DNA of 64,000 nt from Pseudomonas sp. MF4836 (lineage in GTDB: Bacteria > Pseudomonadota > Gammaproteobacteria > Pseudomonadales > Pseudomonadaceae), in contig NZ_MVOL01000007.1 of the NCBI RefSeq assembly GCF_002018875.1, positions 310,001 to 374,000 on the forward strand, in the 5' to 3' direction. Made by a program: the position numbers and the translations under genes. This document shows, piece by piece, positions 42,773-52,444 of the stretch; the stretch's first letter is position 1; every line of letters begins with the position of its first letter. The notes below the pieces were generated by a model. That model ran no database searches, was not told the DNA's origin, and saw nothing but the letters and a program-made list of their open reading frames with translations.

Positions 42773-45110
42773 TCAGACCACGGTCAGTTGATGGTTGGCG
42801 AGCAAGGTGGCCAGGTCCGTGTGCACGTTCTGCAAGGTGGCCAGGGTGGCGCTGCTGTAGGTGCTGGCGCTGCCATCGCGGTCGATGCTGATCACGGTAT
42901 TGGCCCCGCTCTGGGTCACTTGCAGGTAGTTGCCGATATTGCCGGCACCGGCGCCCAGGGTGGCGACGCCGCCCTGGTAGCTGGCGCTGCCATCGCCGCT
43001 GTAGCCCACCAGCAAGGCATGCACGTCCAGGCGTTGGGTGCCGGCGGTGCCCTCCCAGGTGCCGACCTTGAAGCCATTGACGATATCGCTGCCATTGCCC
43101 CCGGTGTTGTTCGCCGAAGCCCCGGCCAGCACGTTGTACAGAAGGGTGTCGTGGCCGCCGTGGGTCAGGTTGAAGGTGTCGCTGCCACCCCGGCCCTCGA
43201 GGGTGTTGTCGCTGCCGCTGTCGGTGAAGGTGTCGTTGCCCGAGCCCCCGGCCAGGCCTTCGATGTTCTTGAAGGTGGCGGTGTTGAAGCCGGTGTTCTG
43301 CGCGGCCGCGTTGCTCAGGTCGATGGTCAGCGCAGTGCTGCCGGCCAGCTTGTAGTCGACGATGTCGGTGCCCAGCGTACTGTTCCAGACCGGGGTGCCG
43401 GCGATGGTTTCCCAACCGCCCGAGCCGCTGTAGGTGTTGGTGCCGGGCCCGGCAAAGAACGTGTCGTCATAGCCGCTGCCGACAAAGGTGCCGGTGGTGC
43501 TGTCGGTGCTGGCGTCGGCGGTCAATACATAGGCGTGGGTCGCCGCGCCAGGGGTCAGGCCGGTCCAGGTGCTGTTGAGCGTTGTACCCCCACCCAGCCC
43601 GGCGACCCCGGTGACGCTGCCCTCGCCGCCGTCGATGCCGACAATCGCCGCCTTGACCAGTACTGCGGTGTAGGTCATGGCCGGGTTCAGGCCATAGAAG
43701 TCGACGATGCCGCGGTCATCGGTGGTGCCGTAGCCGTACTGGCCATTGAGGATCCGCGTCTCCACCAGGGTGCCGCTGCTGTCGTAGAGATTGACGGTCT
43801 GCGAGACGTAGGTGTTGTGCCCCGCCGGGTCTTCGATCTTCAGGTGCAGGCTGGTGCCGGCGGCGATCACGTTGGGGTTGACCACCAGTACGTCCTGGCC
43901 ATTGGCGTTGATCAGCAGGTCCTGGGAGCCGTCGTAGTTGAAATCCGCGGCTACCGCACCGGTGATCGAGGTCGCCGTGGCCACGCTGCTCACGCTCAGT
44001 AGGGTGCGGCTGAAGGTCGGCGCGGCGCCAATGCTGGCCGTGGTGTTCTGCCAGTACTCGTAGCTGGTCTGCAGTTTCAGAGTCGTACTGTCGGTCAGGT
44101 TGTCCTGGAACTCGAACACATCGAGCTTGCCGTCGCCATTCCAGTCGGTATTGAGGGTGACACCGCCGGCCAGGGTGCTGCTGGACAAGGTAGTGGCCAG
44201 GGTGAAGTTGCCCGCGCCGTCGCTGGTGTACACGCTGCTGGCGGTACCGGCGGTACTGGTCTGCCCCAGGAACAGGTCGAGTTTGCCGTCACCGTTGAAG
44301 TCGGCGACGTCCATGCTCTGGGTGCCGGGCGGGTAACTGGAGGTGTTACCGGCCGATGCGTTCACGTGGTAGAGCACGTTGGTGATGGTTTTCAGAGTGC
44401 CCGCCGCCGTACTCGCGGCCAATGCCGAAACCAGCCCATTGCTGCTGGTCAGCAACACCGTGAGGTTGGTCACCGCACCGCCAAAGCCGCCCCAGAATTG
44501 CCCCAGCAGGTCGACCCGGCCGTCGCCGTTAAGGTCGAACGCCCCTATGTCCTCGTTGATGTTGCCGTTGCTGGTGCTCCCGCTCAGCGGGTCGCTGGTA
44601 CTCCCCAGGTCATAGCTGGTGAAGGTGCCGTTCTTGTTGTTGAGCTCGTAGACCCCGGAGTTGTCGGTGTACTTGTCGCCGCTGACGAGGTCGATGTAGC
44701 CATCGTTGTTCAAATCGATACCGACCTGCCCGCCCCAAGAGATCAAGGTGCCATAGCTGTAGTTGAGCAGTGTGTAGCTGGCGCCGTTGCCGTTGTTGAT
44801 GAAGTCGTTGTTGCCCTGGGAGGTATTGGCTTGCTCGGTCATCACCGACAGGTTGCCGCTGCGGTTGATATCCAGCAGTTGCACGCTGCTGACCTTGCCC
44901 AGTTGCCCGGTGCCCGAACCTTCGGTGTACAGCAGGGTGCCCCTGAAATTATTGATGTTGCTGCCATTGCTGGCGAGCTGGGTGTAGATGCTGGTGGCAT
45001 TGAAGTAGTCGAACAGGCCGTCGTTATTGACGTCGCCCACGGCCATGCCCATGGCACTGATGTTCGAGGTTTCGCCGGTGACCGTGGTGGTGCCGGTGGG
45101 CGGCGACAAT
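42773..45110 (-). other. Adhesin module 2: FG-GAP plus RTX-like region and type I secretion target
   Basis: About 775 residues at the very C-terminus. It contains the aspartate-rich GDVNNDGLFDY and DFNGDGKLDLFLGQ repeats, the pair GTGYNDTFF-like GSGYDDTFFAGPGT and IEGLAGGSGNDTF, then a closing YNVLAGASANNTGGNGSDIV to DLATLLANHQLTVV. This last part matches the VCA0849-type secretion target family. Confidence 0.7.
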
Positions 45111-48100
45111 ACCGTCAGTTCATTGGTGCTGTGGTCCTGGACCGCCACCGAGCCGTCACTGTTGAATATCGCCGCGACCACCTCATAGGTGCCGCTGGTC
45201 AGGGCATTGGCGTTGGGCACCTGGACGTACCAGGTGTTGTTGGTCGGGTCGACCACCACCGCCCCCGTGGCCGAGCTGTAGGTGACGCCGTTGAGCATCA
45301 CCTCCAGGTGCATGCCGCTGGCGAGCGCATAGGGGATGGTGCCGCTGATGATCGGCGTGCTGTCGAGGATGCTCTGGGTGTTGACCCCCACCGAGGCACC
45401 GGCACTCGAGGACGCCAGGAGCAACTGGTCGTTGCCCAGCAAGGTGGCAAGGTCGGTGACCACGCCGCTGAGGGTCAGCAGGATATTGGAGGCGCCGAAG
45501 GTGCCGCTGCCGGTCAGGTCGACCGACACATAACTGTTGCTCCCATCATTGCTGACGCTCAGGTAATTGTTCAGTGCCTGGGAGGCCGCATCGAGCACGA
45601 ACTTGCCGCTGATGGCGTCCTTGTAGACATAGGCGGTGCCGGTGTAGCCGGACAGCAGACCACTGAGGTCGATCACATCGGCGGTGGCGCTACTGACCAG
45701 ATTGCCGACCACAAAACCGCTGGCCAGGTCGCTGCCATTGCCGCCGGTGGCATTGCCGCTGTTGAGCAGGTTGTAGACCAGGGTGGCATGGCCGCCGGTG
45801 CTGCCGAGGACGAAGCTGTCGTTGCCGCCACGGCCCTCGAACAGGTTATTGACCAGGGCCGTGGTGCTGGCGGTGAAGGTGTCGTTACCTGAGCCGCCGC
45901 GAAGGCCCTCGATGCTGGTGAAGGTTGCGGTGTTGAAGCCGGTGCCCTGGGCCGTCAGGGTATTGAGGTTGACGTTGATTGCGGTACTGCCGGCCAGCAT
46001 GAAGTCGACCACGTCCTCGCCACCGGTGGCGCTCCATACCGGCGTGCCAAAGCGCCCATTGCTCCAGCCGCCGGAACCGTTGTAGCTATCGGTGCCGGCG
46101 GTGGCGAAAAAGGTGTCGTTGTAGCCGGTGCCGACGAAGTTGCCGTTGGCGTTGTTGCTGCCGGTCTCGGCCGACAGGACATAGGCGCTGGTGGCCGCGC
46201 CCGCGACCAGCCCGGTCCAGCTGGCGTTGACGCTCTCGATGCTGTTCCCTCCTTCGCTTGCCAGCCCGCCGACATCGGCCGATACGCCGCCCAGGTTGCG
46301 CAGCAGTACCAGGGTGTAGGTCTGGCTGGCGCTCAGGCCATAGAAGTTGACGATCGACGAGCTGTCATTGGTGTTGCTGCCCGACTGCGGGTTGATCATT
46401 TGCGTACCCACCAGCTTGCCGCTGGAGTCGTACAACTGCACGGTGTTGCCGTAGTAGGCGGTCAGGCCGTTGGCATCGAGGAGGCGTAGATGCAGGCTGG
46501 TGCCGTACTGCACCACGTTGGTGTTCTGAATCCAGCGGGCGCTGGTGTTGCCGGTGCTGAAGTAGAGCAGGTCCACCGCGCCATCCCAGTTGTAGTCGGC
46601 GGCGACCGCACCGCTGACGTTGCTGATGGCGGTGGCCAGGATGCTGGTGGCAAAGGCCGTACCGCTGCCGTTGTTGGTGTAGAGGTTGATCGACGACGAG
46701 GCTGCACCGATGTTCGGCAACTCGATCACGTCCATGGCGCCGTCGTGGTTCCAGTCCACCGCCAGCGAGGCGCCACCGTTGAGGTTGTCGCCAAAGCCCA
46801 GGGGGCTGGCGCTCAGGCTGCCGGCCTGGTTGTTGAAGTACAGGCGGCTTTCGTTGGCGGTGGCCGTGGTGCCGTCCGAGCCGATCAGGCCGGAGTTGAG
46901 GTACAGGTCCATGTAGCCGTCGCCATTGAAGTCGGCCCAGGTCATGGAAATGGTCTGGGAGTTCTCCACCGGGCTGGCAAACACACCGGCCAGGGTCGCA
47001 GTGACGCTGAGGCTGCCGGTGCCGCTGTTGCTCAGCACCACCAGGGTGTTGTTGCTGGCGTAGGCCGGGTTGTTCTGGTGGAACACCAGGTCGACCGTGC
47101 CGTTGTTGTTGATATCGACCCCCGACAGTTGCGAATACGGCTGGCCGGTAGTCGAAGAGGCGCCGCCAGTGGCTGGGGTCTGCACAAAGTTGCTGTCCTT
47201 GATCAGCACCCCGGCGTTGTTGACCAGCAGTTGCGAGTCGATGCCGCCGGACGCATTGGCATCCCCCGGAAGGGAGGAATCGCCATAGGCCAGGTCGATG
47301 TACCCGTCGCCGGTCTTGTCATAGGCCACCACCGTACCGTGCCCGTCATAGACGCCGCCGCTGGCGCCACTGATCTGGAACGCGGTGTAGCTGCTGCCGT
47401 TGTAGGTCCAGGACTGCTGACCGTCGGTGTAATTGAAGTCGACGCCGAGCACATCCATGAAGCCGTCGCGGTTGTAGTCAACAAAGGTCACGTTGTTGAC
47501 CGAGGTGGCGGTGGTACCGCTGGCCAGGGAGGTGGCGCTGTAGCTGGTCAGCCCCGTGGAGTTGTACACCGACAGGTTGCTGTAGAACTCCCACAGGCCA
47601 TTGGTACCCAGGGTATAGGCGGTGCCCTTATTTTCAGTGTCACCCGCGGTATTAGCGCCGCCCCAACCGGTGTTGGCCAGGGGCGCATGATCATTGGCGC
47701 TGACCACATCGACCTCGGTAGTGGCGCTCAAGCGCGAACGGTTGCCGGCTGCGTCCACCTGCATCAGGGCCAGGTGATAAGAGCCGGTCGCCAGGCCGCT
47801 GGCACTCAGGCTCCAGCTGCCATCGGCGGCCACCGTGGCGCTGCCGATCAGGCTGTCGATGCCTTCGGAGTAGACCCCGTCGTTGTTCACGTCGTTGACC
47901 AGCAGCACCGTGTCGCCCGCACTGCCGGTGTGGCTTTGCGCGCTGGTAAAGGTCATGGATGTGTTGGTGGTGACATGGTCACCCGGCACCCCGCTGTCAT
48001 AGGCACTGCCCAATGCGGGTGCCAGCAGACTCTGCACCGGCGCGACGGTATCCACCGTGACCAGTTGCGAGGCGGTGACGCTGCCGATGTTGCCGGCCAG

Positions 48101-51100
48101 GTTGAAACTGCGCAGTTGATAGGTGACGGAACTGGCGTGGCTGATGGGGTCGAGGTAGCTCCAGGTATGGGTGCCGGTGTTGACCGTGGTGCTGTTCCAG
48201 GTGCTGCCGCCGTCGCTGCTGATCTGCAACACGTCGCTGGCCAGCAGCGTGCCGCTGTAGGTACCGGATACGGTGAGCGAGGTGTCGCGGGTCACCAGGT
48301 CACTGTTGGTGCCGCTGTTGGTGGTGCTGGCGGTGCCTGCGGCCAGCGCCGAGTTGGTGTCGGTACTGACACTGGACACGGCCAGGGCGGTGACGGCCGG
48401 GCCGGTGGTGGAAATCAGCACCGCCTGGGTTCCGGCGCTGCTGGCGTTGCCCGCGCTGTCGACCACCCGCGCCTCAAAGGTGTAGCTGCCGGCCGCCAGG
48501 GTATTGCCGGTGTTGTCCAACTGGTAGGTCGTGCCGCTGACCAGGGTTGCGTTCTGCCAGGTGCTGCCGCCGTTGAGCGAGATCTGCAGCACCTCGCCAC
48601 TGCCCAGGGTGCCGCTGAGCGTAGCGTTGACCAGCAAGGTCTGGTCATTGGTGATGAAGTCGCTGGCACTGGTGCCGGCATCCTGGCTGATGGCGCTGAT
48701 GGTCGCGGTGGCGGTTGGCGCGACACTGTCGATCACCAGGCTTTGGGTCGCCAGGTTGCCGATATTGCCCGCAGCGTCGATCACCCGAGCCTGCACGCTG
48801 TAAGTGCCGTCGGCCATGCTGTTGGCGCTGTTGTTGAAGGTCCAGTTGGTGCCGGTGGTACTGGCGCCCTGCCAGGTGCTGCCGCCGTCGAGGCTGATCT
48901 GCACGCTTTCATTGGTCCCCAGGACCGCGCCCAGGCTGCCGTTGAACACCAGGCTGTGGCTGGCGGTGACAAAGTCGCTGCTGCTGGTGCCGCTGTCCGG
49001 GCTGACCGAGGTAATGAGAATGCTCTGGGCCGGCTCGCTGGTGTCGATGACCAGGGTCTGGTTGGCGGTCAGGCCAATGTTGCCGGCGGTATCGAACACC
49101 CGCACCTTGATGTTGTAGTTGCCATCGGGCAACGCGCTGCCGGTGTAGTCGTAGCTCCAGGTGGTGCCGGAAACGCTGGCCACCAGGTAGGTGCTGCCGC
49201 CATCGATACTGAACTGCACGCCCTCGCCCGCCGCCAGGGGCGCGCTGAGGGTGCCCTGGAACACCAGGGTGTTGTCGCGGGTGATGAAGTCGCTGGCACT
49301 GGCGCCGGTGTCGTTGGTGATCGACACGATGCTGGGGCTGGCAGTGGGCGCCACGGTGTCGACGATGACCGTCTGGCTGGCGCTGTTGCCCAGGTTGCCG
49401 GCGCTGTCTATGACCTGGGCAATCACGCTGTAGCTGCCGCTGGCCAGGCTGCTGGCGCTGTTGTCGTAACTCCAGGTGTTGCCGCTGACCAGCGCAGTGC
49501 GCCAGGTGCTGCCGCCATCCAGGCTGATGCGCACGCTTTCGCCACTGCCCAGGGCCGCGCCCAGGGTACCGCTGAACACCAGGGTGGTGTCGCTGGTGTT
49601 GAAGTCGCTGCTGCTGGTGCCGGTGTCCTGGTTGATGCTGACGATGGCGATGCTTTCGGTTGGCGCAGTGGTGTCCACCACCAGCACCTGATTGGCAGTA
49701 GCGCCCTGGTTGCCGGCGCCGTCCACCACCCGTGCCTTGAGGTTGTAGACCCCATCGGCCAGCACGCTGGCGCTGTTGTCGTAACTCCAGGTGCTGCCGC
49801 TGACCGTGGTGTTGAGCCAGGTGCTGCCGCCGTCCAGGCTGACCTGGGCAATATCGCCGCTGGCCAGGGTGCTGCCCAGGGTGCCGCTGAGCACCAGGGT
49901 GTTGTCGCTGGTAATGAAGTCGCCGCTGGTGCCGGTGTCGCTGCTGACTGCGACGATGCTGATGGTTTCATTGGCCGCCGGCGCAGTGGTGTCCACCACC
50001 AGGGCGAAGCTGCCCGAGGTGGTGCCCTTGTTGCCGGCGCTGTCGGTAATCGCGGCGGTGTAGCTGTAGGCGCCTTCGGCCAGGGTGCCGAGCTGATAGG
50101 ACCAGGTACTGCCGCTGACGCTGGCGTTGCCGAGCAAGGTGGCGCCCTGGTAGATCTGCACCAGGTCGCCGGCCTGCAGCCCGCTGACCACACCGTTGAG
50201 CTGCGGCGTGGTGTCGTTGGTGCTGCTGCCGCTGCCGAAGTTGCCGATTTGTTGCAGCACGTTATCGGTGTAATTGCTGATGGCAACACTGTTGCCGCTG
50301 GTGGGCGCGCTGGTGTCGATCACCACCACCTGGGCGTTGCTCAGGCCGGGATTACCCGCCGTGTCCAGCACCCGGGCCTGGAAGCTGTAGCTGCCATCGG
50401 CCAGGACACTGGCGCTGTTGTCGTACTGGTAGGTGCTGCCACTGACCAGGCTCGCGGTGTGCCAGGTGCTGCCGTTGTCCAGAGAGATCTGTAGCGACTC
50501 GCCACTGCCCAGGCTGCCATTGAGGGTAGCGTTGACCAGCAGGGTGTTGTCGTTGGTGATGAAGTCGCTGGCGCTGGAGCCGCTGTCGTTGCTGATCGCA
50601 GTCACCGTGGCCGTGGCACTGGGCGCACTGGTGTCGATTTGCAGCCCATGGCTGGCCGGCACGCTGCTATTGCCGGCGCTGTCGATGATGCGCGCCTGCA
50701 CCGTGTAGCTGCCGTCGGCCAGGACGCTGGCGCTGTTGTCGTAACTCCAGGTGCTGCCGCTGACCGTGGCGCCGACCCAGGTGCTGCCGCCATCCAGGCT
50801 CAGTTGCACGCCCTCGCCGCTGGCCAGGGCACTGCCCAGGGTGCCGCCAAAGTTCAGGCGGTTGGCCGAGGTAATGAAGTCGCTGCCGCTGACGCCGGTA
50901 TCAGGGCTGAGGCTGTTCAGGGTGATGCTCTCGACCGGGGCCGTGCTGTCGATAACCACCGCCTGGCTGCTGGAGGTTCCGGGATTACCGGCAGCGTCCA
51001 CCACCCGCGCCTGGAAGCTGTAGCTGCCATCCGCCAGGCTGACGCCGCTGTTGTCGTAGCGATAGGTGTTGCCGCTGAGCAGGCTCGCGGTGTGCCAGGT

Positions 51101-52444
51101 GCTGCCGTTGTCGGTGGAGATCTGCAACTGATCGCCGCTGCCCAGGGTCCCTGAGAGGTTGGCGTTGATCAGCAACGTGTGGTCGCTGGTGAGGTAGTCG
51201 CTGGAGCTGGAGCCCGTGTCGCTGGTGATTGCACTGATGCTGGCGGTGGCGCTGGGGGCCGTGGTGTCGATCACTACATTCTGGCTGCTGATCGCACCGA
51301 TGTTGCCAGCCGCGTCGACGACGCGGGTCTGGAAGCTGTAGCTGCCATCCGTCAGGCTGGTGCCCGTGGCGTCGTACTCATAGGTACTGCCGCTGAGCAG
51401 GCCACTGTTGTGCCAGGTCGCGCCGCCATCGATGGAAATCTGCAGCGATTCTCCAACCCCCAGGGTGCCGCTCAATGTGGCATCGACCAGCAGGCTGCTG
51501 TCGTTGGTGATGAAGTCCGTGGCGCTGCTGCCGCTGTCGTGGCTGATGGCACTGATGCTGCTGGTGGCGCTGGGCGCGCTGCTGTCGATCAGCAGGTTCT
51601 GACTGGCCTCCTGGCCGATATTGCCGGCGGTGTCCACCACCCGGGCGAGCAAGGTGTAGCTGCCATCGGCCATGGCATTGCCGCTGTTGTCATAACTCCA
51701 GCCTGTACCGCTGACACTGGTACTGACCCAGGTCCCCCCGCCGTCGAGGCTCAATTGCACGCCCTCGCCCGCAGCCAATGCCGTGCCCAGGGTGCCATTG
51801 AAGACCAGGGTGTGATCGCTGGTAATGAAGTCGCTGGCGCTGCTGCCGGTGTCGCTGCTGACGGAGGTGATGGCGAGGGTTTCGCTGGCCGCCGGGGCCG
51901 TGGTGTCGATACGCAGGGTGTCGCTGGTGGTCTGCTCGACGTTGCCAAAATCGTCAATGATCCGGGCTTGCATGGCATAGCTGCCATCGGCCAGGGTCTG
52001 GGCCGTGTTGTCGTAGCTCCAACTGGTGCCGAGGCTGGTGCCGGTGTGCCAACTGGTTCCGCCGTCCAGGCTGACCTCCACATGCTGGTTGGCCGCCAGG
52101 GGCGAACCCAGGTCGCCGGAAATGATCAGCGTCGGGTCGTTGGTCACGAAGTCCTGATTGCTCAAGCCACTGTCATTGCTGATGGTGAGGATTTCGATCA
52201 GGTTGCCGCTGGCCGCGCTGCTGTCGATGACCACGGTCTGGGCCGCCAGGCTGCCGACGTTGCCGGCGGCGTCGATGACCCGGACAAATACGGTGTAGGT
52301 GTCGTCAGGCAACACATTAGCGGTGTTGTCGTAGGTCCAGCCCGCGCCATTGACCTCGGTCGCGTGCCAGGTGGTGCCGCCGTCGAGGCTGATCTGCACG
52401 CTCTCACCGGTGGGCAGGTTGGTGCTGAGGGTGCCGAAGAACAT
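42773..52444 (-). CDS. Giant BapA/Bap-type adhesin, C-terminal part (downstream of frameshift)
   Basis: The 3223-residue C-terminal half of an adhesin of about 6410 residues whose N-terminal half is read in another frame. The ATG at 52444 lies inside a repeat (FFGTLSTNLPTGESVQISLD) and has no ribosome binding site of note, so it is not a natural start. It holds about 15 Ig-like repeats of around 100 residues to about 47690. FG-GAP/VCBS-type and carbohydrate-module-like segments follow (VNNVTFVDYNRDGFMDVLGV, MAVGDVNNDGLFDY). RTX-like GGSGNDTF and GRGGxD motifs occur in two tandem modules. The end (DTFNLTHGGHDTLLYNVL to THTDLATLL-like and QLTVV) is a VCA0849-type type I secretion signal. If the frameshift is real, this half is not exported with its own N-terminus. 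Confidence 0.88.
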   Translation of the reverse strand: MFFGTLSTNLPTGESVQISLDGGTTWHATEVNGAGWTYDNTANVLPDDTYTVFVRVIDAAGNVGSLAAQTVVIDSSAASGNLIEILTISNDSGLSNQDFVTNDPTLIISGDLGSPLAANQHVEVSLDGGTSWHTGTSLGTSWSYDNTAQTLADGSYAMQARIIDDFGNVEQTTSDTLRIDTTAPAASETLAITSVSSDTGSSASDFITSDHTLVFNGTLGTALAAGEGVQLSLDGGGTWVSTSVSGTGWSYDNSGNAMADGSYTLLARVVDTAGNIGQEASQNLLIDSSAPSATSSISAISHDSGSSATDFITNDSSLLVDATLSGTLGVGESLQISIDGGATWHNSGLLSGSTYEYDATGTSLTDGSYSFQTRVVDAAGNIGAISSQNVVIDTTAPSATASISAITSDTGSSSSDYLTSDHTLLINANLSGTLGSGDQLQISTDNGSTWHTASLLSGNTYRYDNSGVSLADGSYSFQARVVDAAGNPGTSSSQAVVIDSTAPVESITLNSLSPDTGVSGSDFITSANRLNFGGTLGSALASGEGVQLSLDGGSTWVGATVSGSTWSYDNSASVLADGSYTVQARIIDSAGNSSVPASHGLQIDTSAPSATATVTAISNDSGSSASDFITNDNTLLVNATLNGSLGSGESLQISLDNGSTWHTASLVSGSTYQYDNSASVLADGSYSFQARVLDTAGNPGLSNAQVVVIDTSAPTSGNSVAISNYTDNVLQQIGNFGSGSSTNDTTPQLNGVVSGLQAGDLVQIYQGATLLGNASVSGSTWSYQLGTLAEGAYSYTAAITDSAGNKGTTSGSFALVVDTTAPAANETISIVAVSSDTGTSGDFITSDNTLVLSGTLGSTLASGDIAQVSLDGGSTWLNTTVSGSTWSYDNSASVLADGVYNLKARVVDGAGNQGATANQVLVVDTTAPTESIAIVSINQDTGTSSSDFNTSDTTLVFSGTLGAALGSGESVRISLDGGSTWRTALVSGNTWSYDNSASSLASGSYSVIAQVIDSAGNLGNSASQTVIVDTVAPTASPSIVSITNDTGASASDFITRDNTLVFQGTLSAPLAAGEGVQFSIDGGSTYLVASVSGTTWSYDYTGSALPDGNYNIKVRVFDTAGNIGLTANQTLVIDTSEPAQSILITSVSPDSGTSSSDFVTASHSLVFNGSLGAVLGTNESVQISLDGGSTWQGASTTGTNWTFNNSANSMADGTYSVQARVIDAAGNIGNLATQSLVIDSVAPTATATISAISQDAGTSASDFITNDQTLLVNATLSGTLGSGEVLQISLNGGSTWQNATLVSGTTYQLDNTGNTLAAGSYTFEARVVDSAGNASSAGTQAVLISTTGPAVTALAVSSVSTDTNSALAAGTASTTNSGTNSDLVTRDTSLTVSGTYSGTLLASDVLQISSDGGSTWNSTTVNTGTHTWSYLDPISHASSVTYQLRSFNLAGNIGSVTASQLVTVDTVAPVQSLLAPALGSAYDSGVPGDHVTTNTSMTFTSAQSHTGSAGDTVLLVNDVNNDGVYSEGIDSLIGSATVAADGSWSLSASGLATGSYHLALMQVDAAGNRSRLSATTEVDVVSANDHAPLANTGWGGANTAGDTENKGTAYTLGTNGLWEFYSNLSVYNSTGLTSYSATSLASGTTATSVNNVTFVDYNRDGFMDVLGVDFNYTDGQQSWTYNGSSYTAFQISGASGGVYDGHGTVVAYDKTGDGYIDLAYGDSSLPGDANASGGIDSQLLVNNAGVLIKDSNFVQTPATGGASSTTGQPYSQLSGVDINNNGTVDLVFHQNNPAYASNNTLVVLSNSGTGSLSVTATLAGVFASPVENSQTISMTWADFNGDGYMDLYLNSGLIGSDGTTATANESRLYFNNQAGSLSASPLGFGDNLNGGASLAVDWNHDGAMDVIELPNIGAASSSINLYTNNGSGTAFATSILATAISNVSGAVAADYNWDGAVDLLYFSTGNTSARWIQNTNVVQYGTSLHLRLLDANGLTAYYGNTVQLYDSSGKLVGTQMINPQSGSNTNDSSSIVNFYGLSASQTYTLVLLRNLGGVSADVGGLASEGGNSIESVNASWTGLVAGAATSAYVLSAETGSNNANGNFVGTGYNDTFFATAGTDSYNGSGGWSNGRFGTPVWSATGGEDVVDFMLAGSTAINVNLNTLTAQGTGFNTATFTSIEGLRGGSGNDTFTASTTALVNNLFEGRGGNDSFVLGSTGGHATLVYNLLNSGNATGGNGSDLASGFVVGNLVSSATADVIDLSGLLSGYTGTAYVYKDAISGKFVLDAASQALNNYLSVSNDGSNSYVSVDLTGSGTFGASNILLTLSGVVTDLATLLGNDQLLLASSSAGASVGVNTQSILDSTPIISGTIPYALASGMHLEVMLNGVTYSSATGAVVVDPTNNTWYVQVPNANALTSGTYEVVAAIFNSDGSVAVQDHSTNELTVLSPPTGTTTVTGETSNISAMGMAVGDVNNDGLFDYFNATSIYTQLASNGSNINNFRGTLLYTEGSGTGQLGKVSSVQLLDINRSGNLSVMTEQANTSQGNNDFINNGNGASYTLLNYSYGTLISWGGQVGIDLNNDGYIDLVSGDKYTDNSGVYELNNKNGTFTSYDLGSTSDPLSGSTSNGNINEDIGAFDLNGDGRVDLLGQFWGGFGGAVTNLTVLLTSSNGLVSALAASTAAGTLKTITNVLYHVNASAGNTSSYPPGTQSMDVADFNGDGKLDLFLGQTSTAGTASSVYTSDGAGNFTLATTLSSSTLAGGVTLNTDWNGDGKLDVFEFQDNLTDSTTLKLQTSYEYWQNTTASIGAAPTFSRTLLSVSSVATATSITGAVAADFNYDGSQDLLINANGQDVLVVNPNVIAAGTSLHLKIEDPAGHNTYVSQTVNLYDSSGTLVETRILNGQYGYGTTDDRGIVDFYGLNPAMTYTAVLVKAAIVGIDGGEGSVTGVAGLGGGTTLNSTWTGLTPGAATHAYVLTADASTDSTTGTFVGSGYDDTFFAGPGTNTYSGSGGWETIAGTPVWNSTLGTDIVDYKLAGSTALTIDLSNAAAQNTGFNTATFKNIEGLAGGSGNDTFTDSGSDNTLEGRGGSDTFNLTHGGHDTLLYNVLAGASANNTGGNGSDIVNGFKVGTWEGTAGTQRLDVHALLVGYSGDGSASYQGGVATLGAGAGNIGNYLQVTQSGANTVISIDRDGSASTYSSATLATLQNVHTDLATLLANHQLTVV
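45415..47690 (-). other. Adhesin module 1: internal copy of the terminal secretion module
   Basis: About 760 residues homologous to module 2. Matching landmarks are VDYNRDGFMDVLGVDF, GTGYNDTFFATAGTDSYNGS, TGFNTATFTSIEGLRGGSGN, GGNGSDLASGFVVGN and DLATLLGNDQLLL. A 100-residue Ig-like linker (45110-45415) separates the two modules. Confidence 0.7.

Noticed and set aside
46490..50494. Open frame of 1334 residues on the plus strand
   Set aside because: It is the antisense of the adhesin repeats. Its Val/Ala/Gly-rich repetitive text follows from the repeat structure and high GC, and no ribosome binding site or known domain is seen.
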